From contig NZ_MVHG01000021.1 in assembly GCF_002086125.1 (NCBI RefSeq), forward strand, positions 1-64,000: DNA of 64,000 bases. Direction: 5' to 3'. The position numbers and the translations under genes are program-made. The notes beneath the pieces were generated by a model. That model saw only the letters and a program-made list of their open reading frames with translations. It was not told where the DNA came from and ran no database searches. The stretch comes from Mycobacterium arosiense ATCC BAA-1401 = DSM 45069. GTDB lineage: Bacteria; Actinomycetota; Actinomycetes; Mycobacteriales; Mycobacteriaceae. Positions 33,506-42,448 of this stretch are shown here, one piece after another. How positions within the stretch are numbered: position 1 is the first letter of the stretch; each line of letters starts with the position of its first letter.

Positions 33506-34723
33506 GTGACGACCGGCGAGGACATTTCGGCTGTCGGTTCCGGCGCTTCGGGCGCGCATTCCCAAGAGGCGCCCGTGTTTCCGTTCAAGCGGACCTGCCC
33601 GTTCGAACCCGCGGCCGGATACGCCGAGGGTGACGGCATCCGCAGGGTGACGTTCAAGAACGTGCCGGCCTGGCTGGTCACCGAGCACCGGGACGTCAAA
33701 TCCGTCCTGGCCGACCGGCGGTCGAGTGTGCAGAACATTCCCGATCCCTCGCGGGGCGATTCCGGCAGTGAGGCGCTCCCCGGATTCTTCGTCGCGATGG
33801 ACCCGCCGGAACAGACCAGGCTTCGCAAGATGCTCTCGCGCGAATTCACCCCACGTCGCATGGAAGCCATGCGGCCCATCGTGGAACGCATCGCCAACAA
33901 ATTGATTGACGAGATGCTCGCCCAGTCCGGACCGGCTGATCTGGTTGACGCCATCGCGCTGCCGCTGCCATCGCTAGTGATCTGTGAATTGCTGGGCGTC
34001 CCCTACGACAAGCACGACTGGTTCCAGGTCGAGACCCGCAAGGTGCTGGACTCCGATGCCACCCCCGAAGAAGTCGGCGGGGCTATCGCGGCGGTCATGC
34101 AGTACCTTGGCGAGCTCACCGCTTCCAAAATGGAAAATCCCGGCGACGACCTAATCAGCCTGCTGCTCAACCACGTTCGCGGCGGCGATCTGACGGTCAC
34201 CGAGGTGGCCGGTATGGCCACCTTGCTGCTGATGGCCGGCCACGAGACGACGGGCAACATGATTTCGCTGGGTGTGTTCGCACTGCTGGAGCACCCCGAC
34301 CAGCTCGAGCAGTTGAGGCAAGATCCATCGTTGCTGCCCGGGGCGGTCGAGGAGCTGCTGCGCTACCTCGACATCATCGGCAATCTGCCCCGCACGCTGA
34401 CCGCCGACATGGAGATCGGCGGCCAGACCCTAGCCGAAGGTGACCTCGTCATGGTGGCCACGGATGCCGCGAACCGGGACGAAGCCGTATTCAACGAGGC
34501 CAACGCGCTCGATATCCGTCGGGATGCCCGGGGACACATCGCATTTGGTTATGGTATCCACACCTGCCTGGGAGCCCCGCTGGCGCGTGTCGAGCTGCAG
34601 GTGGTCATCGGCCTGCTGCTGGAGCGCGTCCCGAACCTCAAGGTCGCCGTTCCCGCGGAGGAGATCGAAGTCAAGAGCGACGCCAAGATCTTCGGACTCA
34701 AATCGCTGCCCCTCACCTGGTGA
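33506..34723 (+). CDS. Cytochrome P450
   Basis: A 405-residue soluble bacterial P450. I-helix oxygen-binding motif AGHETTGN, ExxR in EELLR, and heme loop FGYGIHTCLGAPLAR with the cysteine ligand near residue 354. No membrane anchor. Bacterial P450s of this size hydroxylate terpenes, steroids or fatty acids; the subfamily cannot be set from reading alone. GTG 33506 follows GAGGAGG. The next gene is an iron-sulfur flavin reductase, its likely electron donor, and a strong terminator ends the two-gene unit. Confidence 0.9.
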   Translation: MTTGEDISAVGSGASGAHSQEAPVFPFKRTCPFEPAAGYAEGDGIRRVTFKNVPAWLVTEHRDVKSVLADRRSSVQNIPDPSRGDSGSEALPGFFVAMDPPEQTRLRKMLSREFTPRRMEAMRPIVERIANKLIDEMLAQSGPADLVDAIALPLPSLVICELLGVPYDKHDWFQVETRKVLDSDATPEEVGGAIAAVMQYLGELTASKMENPGDDLISLLLNHVRGGDLTVTEVAGMATLLLMAGHETTGNMISLGVFALLEHPDQLEQLRQDPSLLPGAVEELLRYLDIIGNLPRTLTADMEIGGQTLAEGDLVMVATDAANRDEAVFNEANALDIRRDARGHIAFGYGIHTCLGAPLARVELQVVIGLLLERVPNLKVAVPAEEIEVKSDAKIFGLKSLPLTW

Positions 34724-34746
34724 GGCGATAGGCCCAGGGATCAGTC

Positions 34747-35757
34747 GTGACCGTGCCGAATACAGATTGCCCGACCCGACCTAGCACCGTTCGGCTGGTG
34801 ATGCGGGAATACGAAGCCGATGTCGTGGTGGCGCACAAGAGTGTCGTCGCCGACGGCGTCGTCACATTGCAACTCCGGGAAGTCGGCGGCCATCCCCTCC
34901 CCGAGTGGGAGCCCGGCGCACATATCGACCTCATCATGCCCGCGGGGTTGGTACGCAAGTATTCATTGTGTGGCGACCCTACCGACTCACATACCTGGCG
35001 TATCGGGGTGCTGCGCGAATCTGACGAGCGGTCACGCGGCGGATCGATCTGCGTGCACGACAACGTCGAGCAGGGCAGCAAGTTACGAATCCGCGGACCC
35101 CGCAACCATTTCCCGCTCAAGCCGGCATCCAACTACATATTTGTCGCCGGGGGTATCGGCATCACCCCGATCAGGGCGATGGTCGCTCAAGCCGAGGCGT
35201 CGCGCGCCAACTGGCGTCTGATCTACGGCGGACGCAGTATCGGCTCGATGGCCTTCCTCGACGAGCTCTCCGCCTACGGCGACCGGGTCGACGTGTGGCC
35301 CCAAGATCAACGCGGCCTGATCGATCTCGCGAGCACCATCGGTCAGCCCCAGCCGGACACGCTGGTCTACTGCTGCGGCCCGCAGCCACTCCTGACGGCC
35401 GTCGAAGAGCTGTGCGCCGGTTGGCCGACCGGCAGCCTAAACGTCGAACGGTTCAGCGCAGGCTCCGATCCCGGCCAGAACTTCGTGAACAGGCCGATCG
35501 AAGTCGAGTTGGCCCAGCAAGGTCTGACGCTGACGGTCCCCGAGGACCAGACCGTGCTCGAGGCCATCGAGGCCCAGGGCATCGCGGTGCTGTCATCGTG
35601 TCGGGCCGGTATGTGTGGCACCTGCGAAACACCGGTGCTCAGCGGTATTCCCGAACACCGCGACGACATCCTCACCTACGAGGAACAGGAACGCAACGAC
35701 TGCATGATGATCTGCGTTTCCCGCTGCCGCGGAGACAGGCTGGTCCTCGACATCTGA
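34747..35757 (+). CDS. PDR-type oxygenase reductase with C-terminal [2Fe-2S] domain
   Basis: A 336-residue reductase of the phthalate dioxygenase reductase type. In order: flavin-binding barrel (VRKYSLCGDP, about 75-84), NAD(P)-binding domain (IFVAGGIGITPI near 130 and YCCGPQPLL near 205), and a plant-type ferredoxin domain at the C terminus with SCRAGMCGTC and a later Cys in CMMICVS ligating the cluster. Such proteins feed Rieske dioxygenases or, in self-contained fashion, P450s. Following the P450 by 23 bases, it is most simply that enzyme's single-component redox partner. Confidence 0.85.
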   Translation: MTVPNTDCPTRPSTVRLVMREYEADVVVAHKSVVADGVVTLQLREVGGHPLPEWEPGAHIDLIMPAGLVRKYSLCGDPTDSHTWRIGVLRESDERSRGGSICVHDNVEQGSKLRIRGPRNHFPLKPASNYIFVAGGIGITPIRAMVAQAEASRANWRLIYGGRSIGSMAFLDELSAYGDRVDVWPQDQRGLIDLASTIGQPQPDTLVYCCGPQPLLTAVEELCAGWPTGSLNVERFSAGSDPGQNFVNRPIEVELAQQGLTLTVPEDQTVLEAIEAQGIAVLSSCRAGMCGTCETPVLSGIPEHRDDILTYEEQERNDCMMICVSRCRGDRLVLDI

Positions 35758-35778
35758 CCCCACCGATGTCGTGGACGC

Positions 35779-35809
35779 CCGGCGGGGCCCTCACCGAGGG
35801 CCCCGCCGG
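35779..35809 (+). terminator. Strong hairpin terminator after P450 operon
   Basis: CCGGCGGGGCCCTC pairs perfectly with GAGGGCCCCGCCGG (14 bp) around a three-base loop ACC. It starts 21 bases after the reductase stop. There is no U-run, as is usual in mycobacterial terminators. Confidence 0.75.
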
Positions 35810-35892
35810 TGCCGCTTCTGCGGTCAACTCACCTGCCTGGAAAGAATCTGCCCTTACTATCTTGATGTAATCCCCAGCAATTCCGGCGTTTG

Positions 35893-35907
35893 ACCAACAT
35901 AGTTGGT
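35893..35907. promoter_or_regulatory. Inverted repeat next to shared element
   Basis: ACCAAC-ATA-GTTGGT wait-free perfect six-base arms, directly left of and overlapping by one base the TGAAGTTA element at 35907. The pair may form a composite operator upstream of the LLM-BVMO-fadA-fadB unit. Confidence 0.45.
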
Positions 35908-35923
35908 GAAGTTACGATTCACA
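35907..35923 (+). promoter_or_regulatory. Shared element, copy 4 (LLM-BVMO-fadAB unit)
   Basis: TGAAGTTA-CGA-TTCACA on the plus strand, 56 bases before ATG 35980. With the preceding G it also forms the short dyad GTGAA...TTCAC. Confidence 0.7.
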
Positions 35924-35979
35924 TTGTGTTGGGGATCGTCGACCGCACGGTCGCCCCCAGCCCAGAAAGGGATCGGCAC

Positions 35980-37032
35980 ATGCGAATCGGCACCGTCCTA
36001 GACTTCGGAAGACCGATGTCCGTCGTGGGTGACGAGATCGCCGCATGGGAGCAAGCAGGACTTTCATCGGTCACCCTCGGAGAGGCTTACTCTTTCGACG
36101 CCGCAACGCAGCTCGCCTACCTCGCGGCACGGACCACCTCGGTCGAACTGGCAACCGGCGTCCTGCCTTTGGACACCCGCACCCCCACACTCATTGCCAC
36201 CACCGCAGCCGGACTCGACTACGTCTCAGCCGGCCGGGCCCGGCTCGGACTCGGTCCTTCCGGTCCGCAGGTGGTCGAAGGCTTCCACGGCATTCCCTTC
36301 GCCGATATCCTCGGCAAGGCCCGCGAGACAATCGAGATCTGCCAATCGGTGTGGCGCCGCGAAACGCTCAAGCACGACGGCAAGCATTACCGGATCCCGC
36401 TGGACCCCAGTCACGGAACCGGACTGGGAAAACCGTTGAAGCTGATCAATCGGCCAGTGCGCGAACGTATTCCGGTATCGATCGCCTCTCTCGGACCGCG
36501 CATGGTGGAGTTGACCGCCGAGGTGGCCGACGGCTGGGAGCCGATCTTCTTCTATCCCGAGAAGCTGCAGGAGGTCTGGGGTCCGGCACTGTCGAAAGGC
36601 AACGCCAAGCGACACGCGGATCTTGGACCGCTGGAGATCATCGTGCGCACACCCCTGGCGGTCACCGAGGATGATCCCAACCCCTGGATCAACGCTGCCA
36701 AAGCTCAACTGGCCCTGTACATCGGTGGAATGGGCTCGCGCGAGCAGAACTTCTACAACCGACTGGTCAGCGCCTACGGATTCCTCGAGGAGGCCGCAGT
36801 CATCCAGGACCACTTCCTCGCCGGCCGGGCCGCCGAAGCCACCGCCGCCGTACCGGACGAGTTGGTCCGCGCCACCACGCTGATCGGCGATGCCGACCAC
36901 ATCCGTCAACGCCTCGCTGTGCTGCGCGATGCCGGTGTGACGTTAGTCAACGTCACACCGCTTTCAACGGACCCCACCGAACGTCTCGACGCCGTGAGAA
37001 TGGTTGTCGCACTGAGCAAGGAGCTATCGTGA
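35980..37032 (+). CDS. LLM-class (luciferase-like) flavin or F420 oxidoreductase
   Basis: A 350-residue bacterial-luciferase-fold enzyme (MRIGTVLDFGRP, then EQAGLSSVTLGEAYSFDA, GVLPLDTRTPTLIATTAAGLDYVSAGRARLGLG split by the usual loops). Many mycobacterial members use F420 and reduce or oxidise ketones; others are FMNH2 monooxygenases. From memory, Rv1936 of the Mce3R regulon is of the same class. ATG 35980 has AAAGGGA seven bases upstream and is preferred over the frame from 35890, which would start inside the operator. It overlaps the BVMO gene by four bases. Confidence 0.85.
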   Translation: MRIGTVLDFGRPMSVVGDEIAAWEQAGLSSVTLGEAYSFDAATQLAYLAARTTSVELATGVLPLDTRTPTLIATTAAGLDYVSAGRARLGLGPSGPQVVEGFHGIPFADILGKARETIEICQSVWRRETLKHDGKHYRIPLDPSHGTGLGKPLKLINRPVRERIPVSIASLGPRMVELTAEVADGWEPIFFYPEKLQEVWGPALSKGNAKRHADLGPLEIIVRTPLAVTEDDPNPWINAAKAQLALYIGGMGSREQNFYNRLVSAYGFLEEAAVIQDHFLAGRAAEATAAVPDELVRATTLIGDADHIRQRLAVLRDAGVTLVNVTPLSTDPTERLDAVRMVVALSKELS

Positions 37033-38945
37033 GCCAAGTCCTCGAACCCAGCGTCGTCATCGACGCCGACGAGCTGCGAGAGGCACTGGCAGAAGCCAAC
37101 ACGCCGTGCCTGATCGCCGTGCTCTACCAGCTGACAGGTGATCCCCGCTGGCTCGATGAGCCCTATCGGATCGCCCCTACCCGCGGCTTCGAAGATCTCG
37201 ACGACGGCGGGCTGCCCGCCGAACGCGTCACCGAAATCCGGGAGGCCGCGCACACCGCGATCATGGACTGGTCTGCCGGAGCCCCGATCGCCCACCCCGT
37301 CCCCTCCGTGGATGAGCTGGTCAAACTGATGACAGCTGTGATGGGCGAGCCGATCTCGGAGAAGTACGCTCCGCTGGCCGCCGAGCAGTTGGGGTTCGCC
37401 CCGTTCGTCGCTCCCGATGTCTCTGATCGCTGCGCACAAACCGGCTTCTCGGTCATCGTCGTGGGGGCCGGCTTCTCCGGCCTGGCCGCTGCGGTTCACC
37501 TGAAGCGGGCTGGAATCCCGTTCCGGGTGCTCGAACGTAACGATCACGTGGGCGGAACCTGGTACGAGGCAGGCTATCCCGGTGCCCGCGTGGACGTTCC
37601 GTCCAACCTCTACTCGTACTCGTTCTTCCACCACGACTGGAGTGAGAACTTCGCCCAGCGCGACGAGATCACGCAGTACATCGACAACGTCGTCGAGCAC
37701 TTCGAGCTGGCACCCCACATCGAGACCGGAATGAGTGTCGACGGCGCGGAATGGGATGCGCAGTCCGGTGAGTGGGTGGTGACCGCCACCTCTGGCGGCA
37801 GCACCCAAACCCTGCGCACTTCAGCGCTGATCACCGCGGCCGGGCTACACAACACCCCGAACATCCCGCAGTTCCAAGGTCTTTCCGAATTCACCGGCCA
37901 GGTGGTCCACTCGGCGCGCTGGACACCGGACGCCGATTACCGCGGCAAGAAAGTGGCGGTCGTCGGCGCCGGCGCCAGTGCCATGCAGGTGGTCTGCAAG
38001 ATCGCCGATGACGTCGAGCACATGGTTGTCGTCCAGCCGGAACCACACTGGATCACACCGAACGAGCAGTACTTCGAGAAGCAGCCGGCAAGTCGGCATT
38101 GGCTGTTCCGCCATGTTCCGTTCTACCGGGCCTGGTTCCGGTTCCGGCTCTACTGGATCTACACCGAGCGCCACTATCCGGCGCTGCGGGTGGATCCGAA
38201 GGCCGCCGAGAAACGCAAGCTGATCAGCTCGCTCAACGATGCCTTCCGGCGGGCCTTCACCGCCTATCTGCAGGCAGAGCTCGTTGGTCGCGACGACCTC
38301 ATCGAGAAGTGCACCCCGAGTTATCCACCATTTGGCAAGCGTCTGCTGATGGACAATGGTTGGTTCGCCACACTCCGGCGCCCCAACGTAGAACTGGTCG
38401 GCGAGGGCATCGATCATCTGACCGAAAAGACGCTGGTGACCCAGTCCGGCGACGAGCACGAGATCGACATGCTGATCCTGTGCACCGGATTTCAGCAGCA
38501 ACGCTATCTCTACCCGATGGAGCTGCGTGGGCGTGACGGTGTCGAACTGCGCGAGTCGTGGAGCGACGACAACGCCCGGGCCTACCTGGGCATCACCACT
38601 CCGGGTTTTCCCAATCTGTTCTTCCTCTACGGTCCCAACACCAATCCCCCGGGTGGCAGTTGGCTGACCATCGCCGAAGCGCAGGTCCGGTATGTCGTGG
38701 ACATGCTGACCCGGATGGTTCAGGACGATATCGCCGCGGTGGAATGCCGACCGGAGCCGTTCGAGGACTACAACAGGGAGCTGGACGCCACTAACAACGC
38801 CATGGTGTACGCGATGGACGGTGTGGCGAACTACTACCGCAACAGCACCGGACGGGTTGTCACCAATTCCCCATGGGCCGTTCCCGTTTACTTCGCCAGG
38901 ACGGCGAAACCTGACCTGGCGGATTACACCATTACCCGCCGCTGA
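37029..38945 (+). CDS. Type I Baeyer-Villiger monooxygenase, HAPMO-like
   Basis: A 638-residue flavoprotein that should insert oxygen next to a ketone, giving an ester or lactone. Residues 1-135 are an N-terminal extension like that of 4-hydroxyacetophenone monooxygenase (about 640 residues in all). The FAD Rossmann motif [12 protein letters not shown] is near 141-152, the BVMO fingerprint [11 protein letters not shown] (FxGxxxHxxxW) near 288-298, and the NADPH motif [10 protein letters not shown] near 317-326. The ATG-type overlap with the LLM gene and 26-base gap to fadA indicate one operon, so cleavage and beta-oxidation are co-expressed. Confidence 0.9.
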   Translation: MSQVLEPSVVIDADELREALAEANTPCLIAVLYQLTGDPRWLDEPYRIAPTRGFEDLDDGGLPAERVTEIREAAHTAIMDWSAGAPIAHPVPSVDELVKLMTAVMGEPISEKYAPLAAEQLGFAPFVAPDVSDRCAQTGFSVIVVGAGFSGLAAAVHLKRAGIPFRVLERNDHVGGTWYEAGYPGARVDVPSNLYSYSFFHHDWSENFAQRDEITQYIDNVVEHFELAPHIETGMSVDGAEWDAQSGEWVVTATSGGSTQTLRTSALITAAGLHNTPNIPQFQGLSEFTGQVVHSARWTPDADYRGKKVAVVGAGASAMQVVCKIADDVEHMVVVQPEPHWITPNEQYFEKQPASRHWLFRHVPFYRAWFRFRLYWIYTERHYPALRVDPKAAEKRKLISSLNDAFRRAFTAYLQAELVGRDDLIEKCTPSYPPFGKRLLMDNGWFATLRRPNVELVGEGIDHLTEKTLVTQSGDEHEIDMLILCTGFQQQRYLYPMELRGRDGVELRESWSDDNARAYLGITTPGFPNLFFLYGPNTNPPGGSWLTIAEAQVRYVVDMLTRMVQDDIAAVECRPEPFEDYNRELDATNNAMVYAMDGVANYYRNSTGRVVTNSPWAVPVYFARTAKPDLADYTITRR

Positions 38946-38971
38946 TCACCACTTACGCGAGAGAAACAGGC

Positions 38972-40183
38972 ATGTCTGAAGAAGCCTTCATCTATGAGGC
39001 GATCCGTACTCCGCGCGGCAAGCAGCGTGGCGGCGCTCTCCATGAGGTCAAGCCGATCAGTCTGGTCGTCGGCCTCATCGACGAGATCCGCTCCCGCTTC
39101 CCCGATCTGGACGAGACCCTGATCTCCGATCTGGTGTTGGGTGTGGTCTCGCCACTGGGCGATCAGGGTGCGGTGCTGGCCCGTACCGCCGTACTCGCGG
39201 CCAGGCTGCCGGACACCACCGGCGGCGTACAGCTCAACCGATTCTGCGGGTCCGGCCTGGAGGCCGTGAACACCGCGGCACAGAAGGTGCGGTCCGGCTG
39301 GGACGATCTGGTGCTGGCCGGCGGTGTGGAGTCGATGAGCCGCGTTCCGATGGGCTCTGACGGCGGAGCCTGGGCCAACGATCCAGAAACCAATTACTCG
39401 GTGTCCTTTGTGCCCCAAGGCATCGGTGCCGATCTGATCGCCACCATCGAGGGCTTCTCCCGCGAGGACGTCGACGGCTATGCGGTGCGGTCGCAGCAGC
39501 GCGCGGCGGCGGCCTGGTCCGGCGGCTACTTCGCTAAGTCGGTCGTCCCCGTCCGCGATCAGAACGGCCTGGTCATCCTCGACCACGACGAGCACATGCG
39601 TCCCGAAACCACGTTGGAGAGCCTGGCCAAGCTGAAGCCGGCCTTCACCGACATCGGCGCGATGGGCGGCTTCAATGAGGTGGCACTGCAGAAATATCAC
39701 TGGATCGAGAAGATCAACCACGTCCACCACGGCGGCAACAGCTCGGGCATCGTCGACGGCGCAGCCCTTGTCTTGATCGGCAGCGAGAAAGCCGGTGCAG
39801 CACAAGGGTTGACCCCACGCGCGCGAATCGTGGCGACCGCAACCAGCGGCGCCGATGGAACCATCATGCTGACCGGCCCCACCCCGGCCACCCGCAAGGT
39901 GCTCGACCGCGCGAGCCTGACGATCGACGACATCGATCTGTTCGAGCTCAACGAGGCGTTCGCGTCGGTAGTGCTGAAGTTCCAGAAGGATCTCAACATC
40001 CCGGACGAGAAGCTCAACGTCAACGGCGGCGCCATCGCGATGGGCCACCCGCTGGGCGCCACCGGCGCCATGATCACCGGCACCATGGTCGACGAGCTCG
40101 AGCGCCGCAACGCGCGTCGCGCCCTGGTCACGCTGTGCATCGGCGGCGGCATGGGCGTGGCCACCATCATCGAGAGGGTTTAA
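38972..40183 (+). CDS. fadA: Acetyl-CoA acyltransferase, FadA (trifunctional beta subunit)
   Basis: A 403-residue thiolase that matches M. tuberculosis FadA (Rv0859) in length and most of its sequence. Nucleophile Cys92 in [26 protein letters not shown] with the catalytic His, and CIGGGMG near the C terminus with the second Cys. It releases acetyl-CoA from 3-ketoacyl-CoA and forms the alpha2beta2 complex with FadB. The chromosome of such an organism normally has its own fadAB elsewhere, so this is probably a second copy devoted to the cluster. It is followed by fadB after four bases. Confidence 0.9.
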   Translation: MSEEAFIYEAIRTPRGKQRGGALHEVKPISLVVGLIDEIRSRFPDLDETLISDLVLGVVSPLGDQGAVLARTAVLAARLPDTTGGVQLNRFCGSGLEAVNTAAQKVRSGWDDLVLAGGVESMSRVPMGSDGGAWANDPETNYSVSFVPQGIGADLIATIEGFSREDVDGYAVRSQQRAAAAWSGGYFAKSVVPVRDQNGLVILDHDEHMRPETTLESLAKLKPAFTDIGAMGGFNEVALQKYHWIEKINHVHHGGNSSGIVDGAALVLIGSEKAGAAQGLTPRARIVATATSGADGTIMLTGPTPATRKVLDRASLTIDDIDLFELNEAFASVVLKFQKDLNIPDEKLNVNGGAIAMGHPLGATGAMITGTMVDELERRNARRALVTLCIGGGMGVATIIERV

Positions 40184-40187
40184 GACC

Positions 40188-42356
40188 ATGGCAGAGAACA
40201 CCATTCAGTGGGATAAGGACGCCGACGGCATCGTCACCCTGACCCTGGACGACCCCACCGGGTCGGCCAACGTGATGAACGAGCACTACCGCGAGTCGAT
40301 GCACAACGCTGTGGAACGCCTTGCCGCCGAGAAGGATTCGATCACCGGCGTGGCCATCACCAGCGCGAAGAAGACCTTCTTCGCCGGCGGTGACCTCAAG
40401 GGCCTTATCCAACTCGGCCCGGATGACGCCGCCGAGGCGTTCGAGCTCGCTGAGTCCACAAAAGCGGACTTGCGCAGGCTGGAAACCCTGGGCGTGCCGG
40501 TGGTGGCCGCCATCAACGGCGCCGCACTCGGCGGTGGCCTGGAGATCGCCCTGGCCACCCATCACCGCATCGCCGCGGATGTGCGCGGTGTGGTCATCGG
40601 CCTGCCCGAGGTCACGCTGGGCCTGCTGCCAGGTGGCGGCGGCGTGACGCGCACCGTGCGGATGTTCGGCATCCAGACAGCTTTCAACGAGATCCTGTCG
40701 CAGGGAACGAAATTCAACCCAGCCAAGGCCGCCGAAATCGGGCTGGTGGACCAGCTCGTCGGCGGCGTGGACGAACTGATTCCGGCGGCCAAGGCCTGGA
40801 TCAAGGCCAACCCCGAGGCGCACACCCAGCCTTGGGATGTCAAAGGCTACACGATTCCGGGCGGCAGCCCGGCCACTCCCGGATTGGCCGCGATCCTGCC
40901 GTCGTTCCCCGCCCTGCTGCGCAAGCAGCTCAAGGGCGCGCCAATGCCGGCGCCGCGGGCCATCCTGGCGGCGGCGGTCGAGGGCGCACAGGTCGACTTC
41001 GACACCGCGTCGCGGATCGAGAGCCGTTACTTCGTGTCCCTGGTGACCGGCCAGACCTCCAAAAACATGATCCAGGCGTTTTTCCTCGATCCGCAGACGA
41101 TCAATGGTGGCGGCAATCGGCCCAAGGGCATCGCCAAGCAGGACATCAAGAAGATTGGTGTGCTGGGCGCGGGCATCATGGGCGCCGGTATCGCCTACGT
41201 CTCGGCCAAGGCCGGCTATAACGTCGTGCTCAAAGACGTCACCATCGAGGCCGCCCGGAAGGGCAAGGCGTACTCCGAGAAGGTGGAAGCCAAAGCGCTG
41301 CAGCGCGGTACGACCACCGCGGAACAGTCCGCCGCGTTGCTGGCCAGGATCACCCCCACTGCCGACGTCGCCGATCTGGCCGGTGTCGACTTCGTGATCG
41401 AGGCCGTCTTCGAGGATCAAGACCTCAAGCACACGGTCTTCGGCGAGATCGAAGACATCGTCGAGCCCAACGCGCTGCTGGGCTCCAACACCTCCACCCT
41501 GCCCATCACCGGGCTGGCGACCGGTGTGAAGCGCCAAGAGGACTTCATCGGCATCCACTTCTTTTCCCCGGTCGACAAGATGCCGCTGGTGGAGATCATC
41601 AAGGGCGAGAAGACCTCTGATGAGGCGTTGGCGCGGGTGTTCGACTACACGCTTGACATCAAGAAGACCCCGATCGTCGTCAACGACAGCCGCGGCTTTT
41701 TCACCTCCCGGGTGATTCGCACCTTCGTCAACGAAGCGATGGCCTTATTGGGCGAGGGCATTGAGCCCGCGTCCATCGAACAGGCCGGCGGCCAAGCCGG
41801 CTACCCGGCCCCGCCGCTGCAGCTTCTCGACGAACTCAACCTCGAACTGCTGCAGAAGATTTCGATCGCCTCGGAGGCGGCGGCAGTGAGTGAGGGCAAG
41901 ACCTACGTCCAACACCCGGGCGAACTCGTGGTCGAGAAGATGATCGAGCTGGGCCGTCCGTCGCGGCTGAAGGGCGCCGGCTTCTACGAGTACGTCGAGG
42001 GCAAGCGCGCCGGCCTCTGGTCGGGTTTGAAGGACACCTTCAATTCGGGCAGCACCTTTATACCGCTGCAGGACATGATCAATATACCGCTGCAGGACAT
42101 GATCGACCGGATGCTGTTCTCCGAGGCACTGGAGACCCAGAAGTGCTTCGACGAGGGCGTGCTGACCTCGGGTGCTGATGCGAATGTCGGGTCTATCCTC
42201 GGCATCGGTTTCCCGGCCTGGACCGGTGGTGTGCACCAGTACATCGTCGGCTACGAGGGAGCCGCCGGTAGGGGCAAGGAAGGCTTCGTGGCCCGGGCCC
42301 ACGAGCTGGCCGCCAAATACGGTGACCGCTTCTTGCCGCCTGCCTCGCTTTCCTAG
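40188..42356 (+). CDS. fadB: Trifunctional-enzyme alpha subunit FadB
   Basis: A 722-residue hydratase/3-hydroxyacyl-CoA dehydrogenase. N-terminal crotonase domain with INGAALGGGLEIALA and LPEVTLGLLPGGGG (about 105-150), NAD domain with VLGAGIMGAGIAYVSAK near 325, and HAD domain with FFSPVDKMPLVEII and NDSRGFFTSRV. It matches Rv0860 closely. An in-frame 24-bp tandem duplication (42060-42083 and 42084-42104) adds eight residues, so IPLQDMI occurs twice near residue 625-640, just before the last 3HCDH region. Last gene of the LLM-BVMO-fadAB unit. Confidence 0.9.
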   Translation: MAENTIQWDKDADGIVTLTLDDPTGSANVMNEHYRESMHNAVERLAAEKDSITGVAITSAKKTFFAGGDLKGLIQLGPDDAAEAFELAESTKADLRRLETLGVPVVAAINGAALGGGLEIALATHHRIAADVRGVVIGLPEVTLGLLPGGGGVTRTVRMFGIQTAFNEILSQGTKFNPAKAAEIGLVDQLVGGVDELIPAAKAWIKANPEAHTQPWDVKGYTIPGGSPATPGLAAILPSFPALLRKQLKGAPMPAPRAILAAAVEGAQVDFDTASRIESRYFVSLVTGQTSKNMIQAFFLDPQTINGGGNRPKGIAKQDIKKIGVLGAGIMGAGIAYVSAKAGYNVVLKDVTIEAARKGKAYSEKVEAKALQRGTTTAEQSAALLARITPTADVADLAGVDFVIEAVFEDQDLKHTVFGEIEDIVEPNALLGSNTSTLPITGLATGVKRQEDFIGIHFFSPVDKMPLVEIIKGEKTSDEALARVFDYTLDIKKTPIVVNDSRGFFTSRVIRTFVNEAMALLGEGIEPASIEQAGGQAGYPAPPLQLLDELNLELLQKISIASEAAAVSEGKTYVQHPGELVVEKMIELGRPSRLKGAGFYEYVEGKRAGLWSGLKDTFNSGSTFIPLQDMINIPLQDMIDRMLFSEALETQKCFDEGVLTSGADANVGSILGIGFPAWTGGVHQYIVGYEGAAGRGKEGFVARAHELAAKYGDRFLPPASLS
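42060..42104. repeat. In-frame 24-bp tandem duplication inside fadB
   Basis: A 21-base sequence beginning ATACCGCTGCAGG is present at 42060-42080 and again, identical, at 42084-42104, separated by AAT; the repeat period is 24 bases (eight codons). FadB proteins I know have a single PLQDMI here. Confidence 0.8.
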
Positions 42357-42448
42357 CGCGAACAGTCGCGAAAACTTCCAATTCCACGAAATTTTGCGGG
42401 TTTTGGCTGAGGCTCCCGCTTGCCCGGGACGGCTCAATAAGGAGAAGG

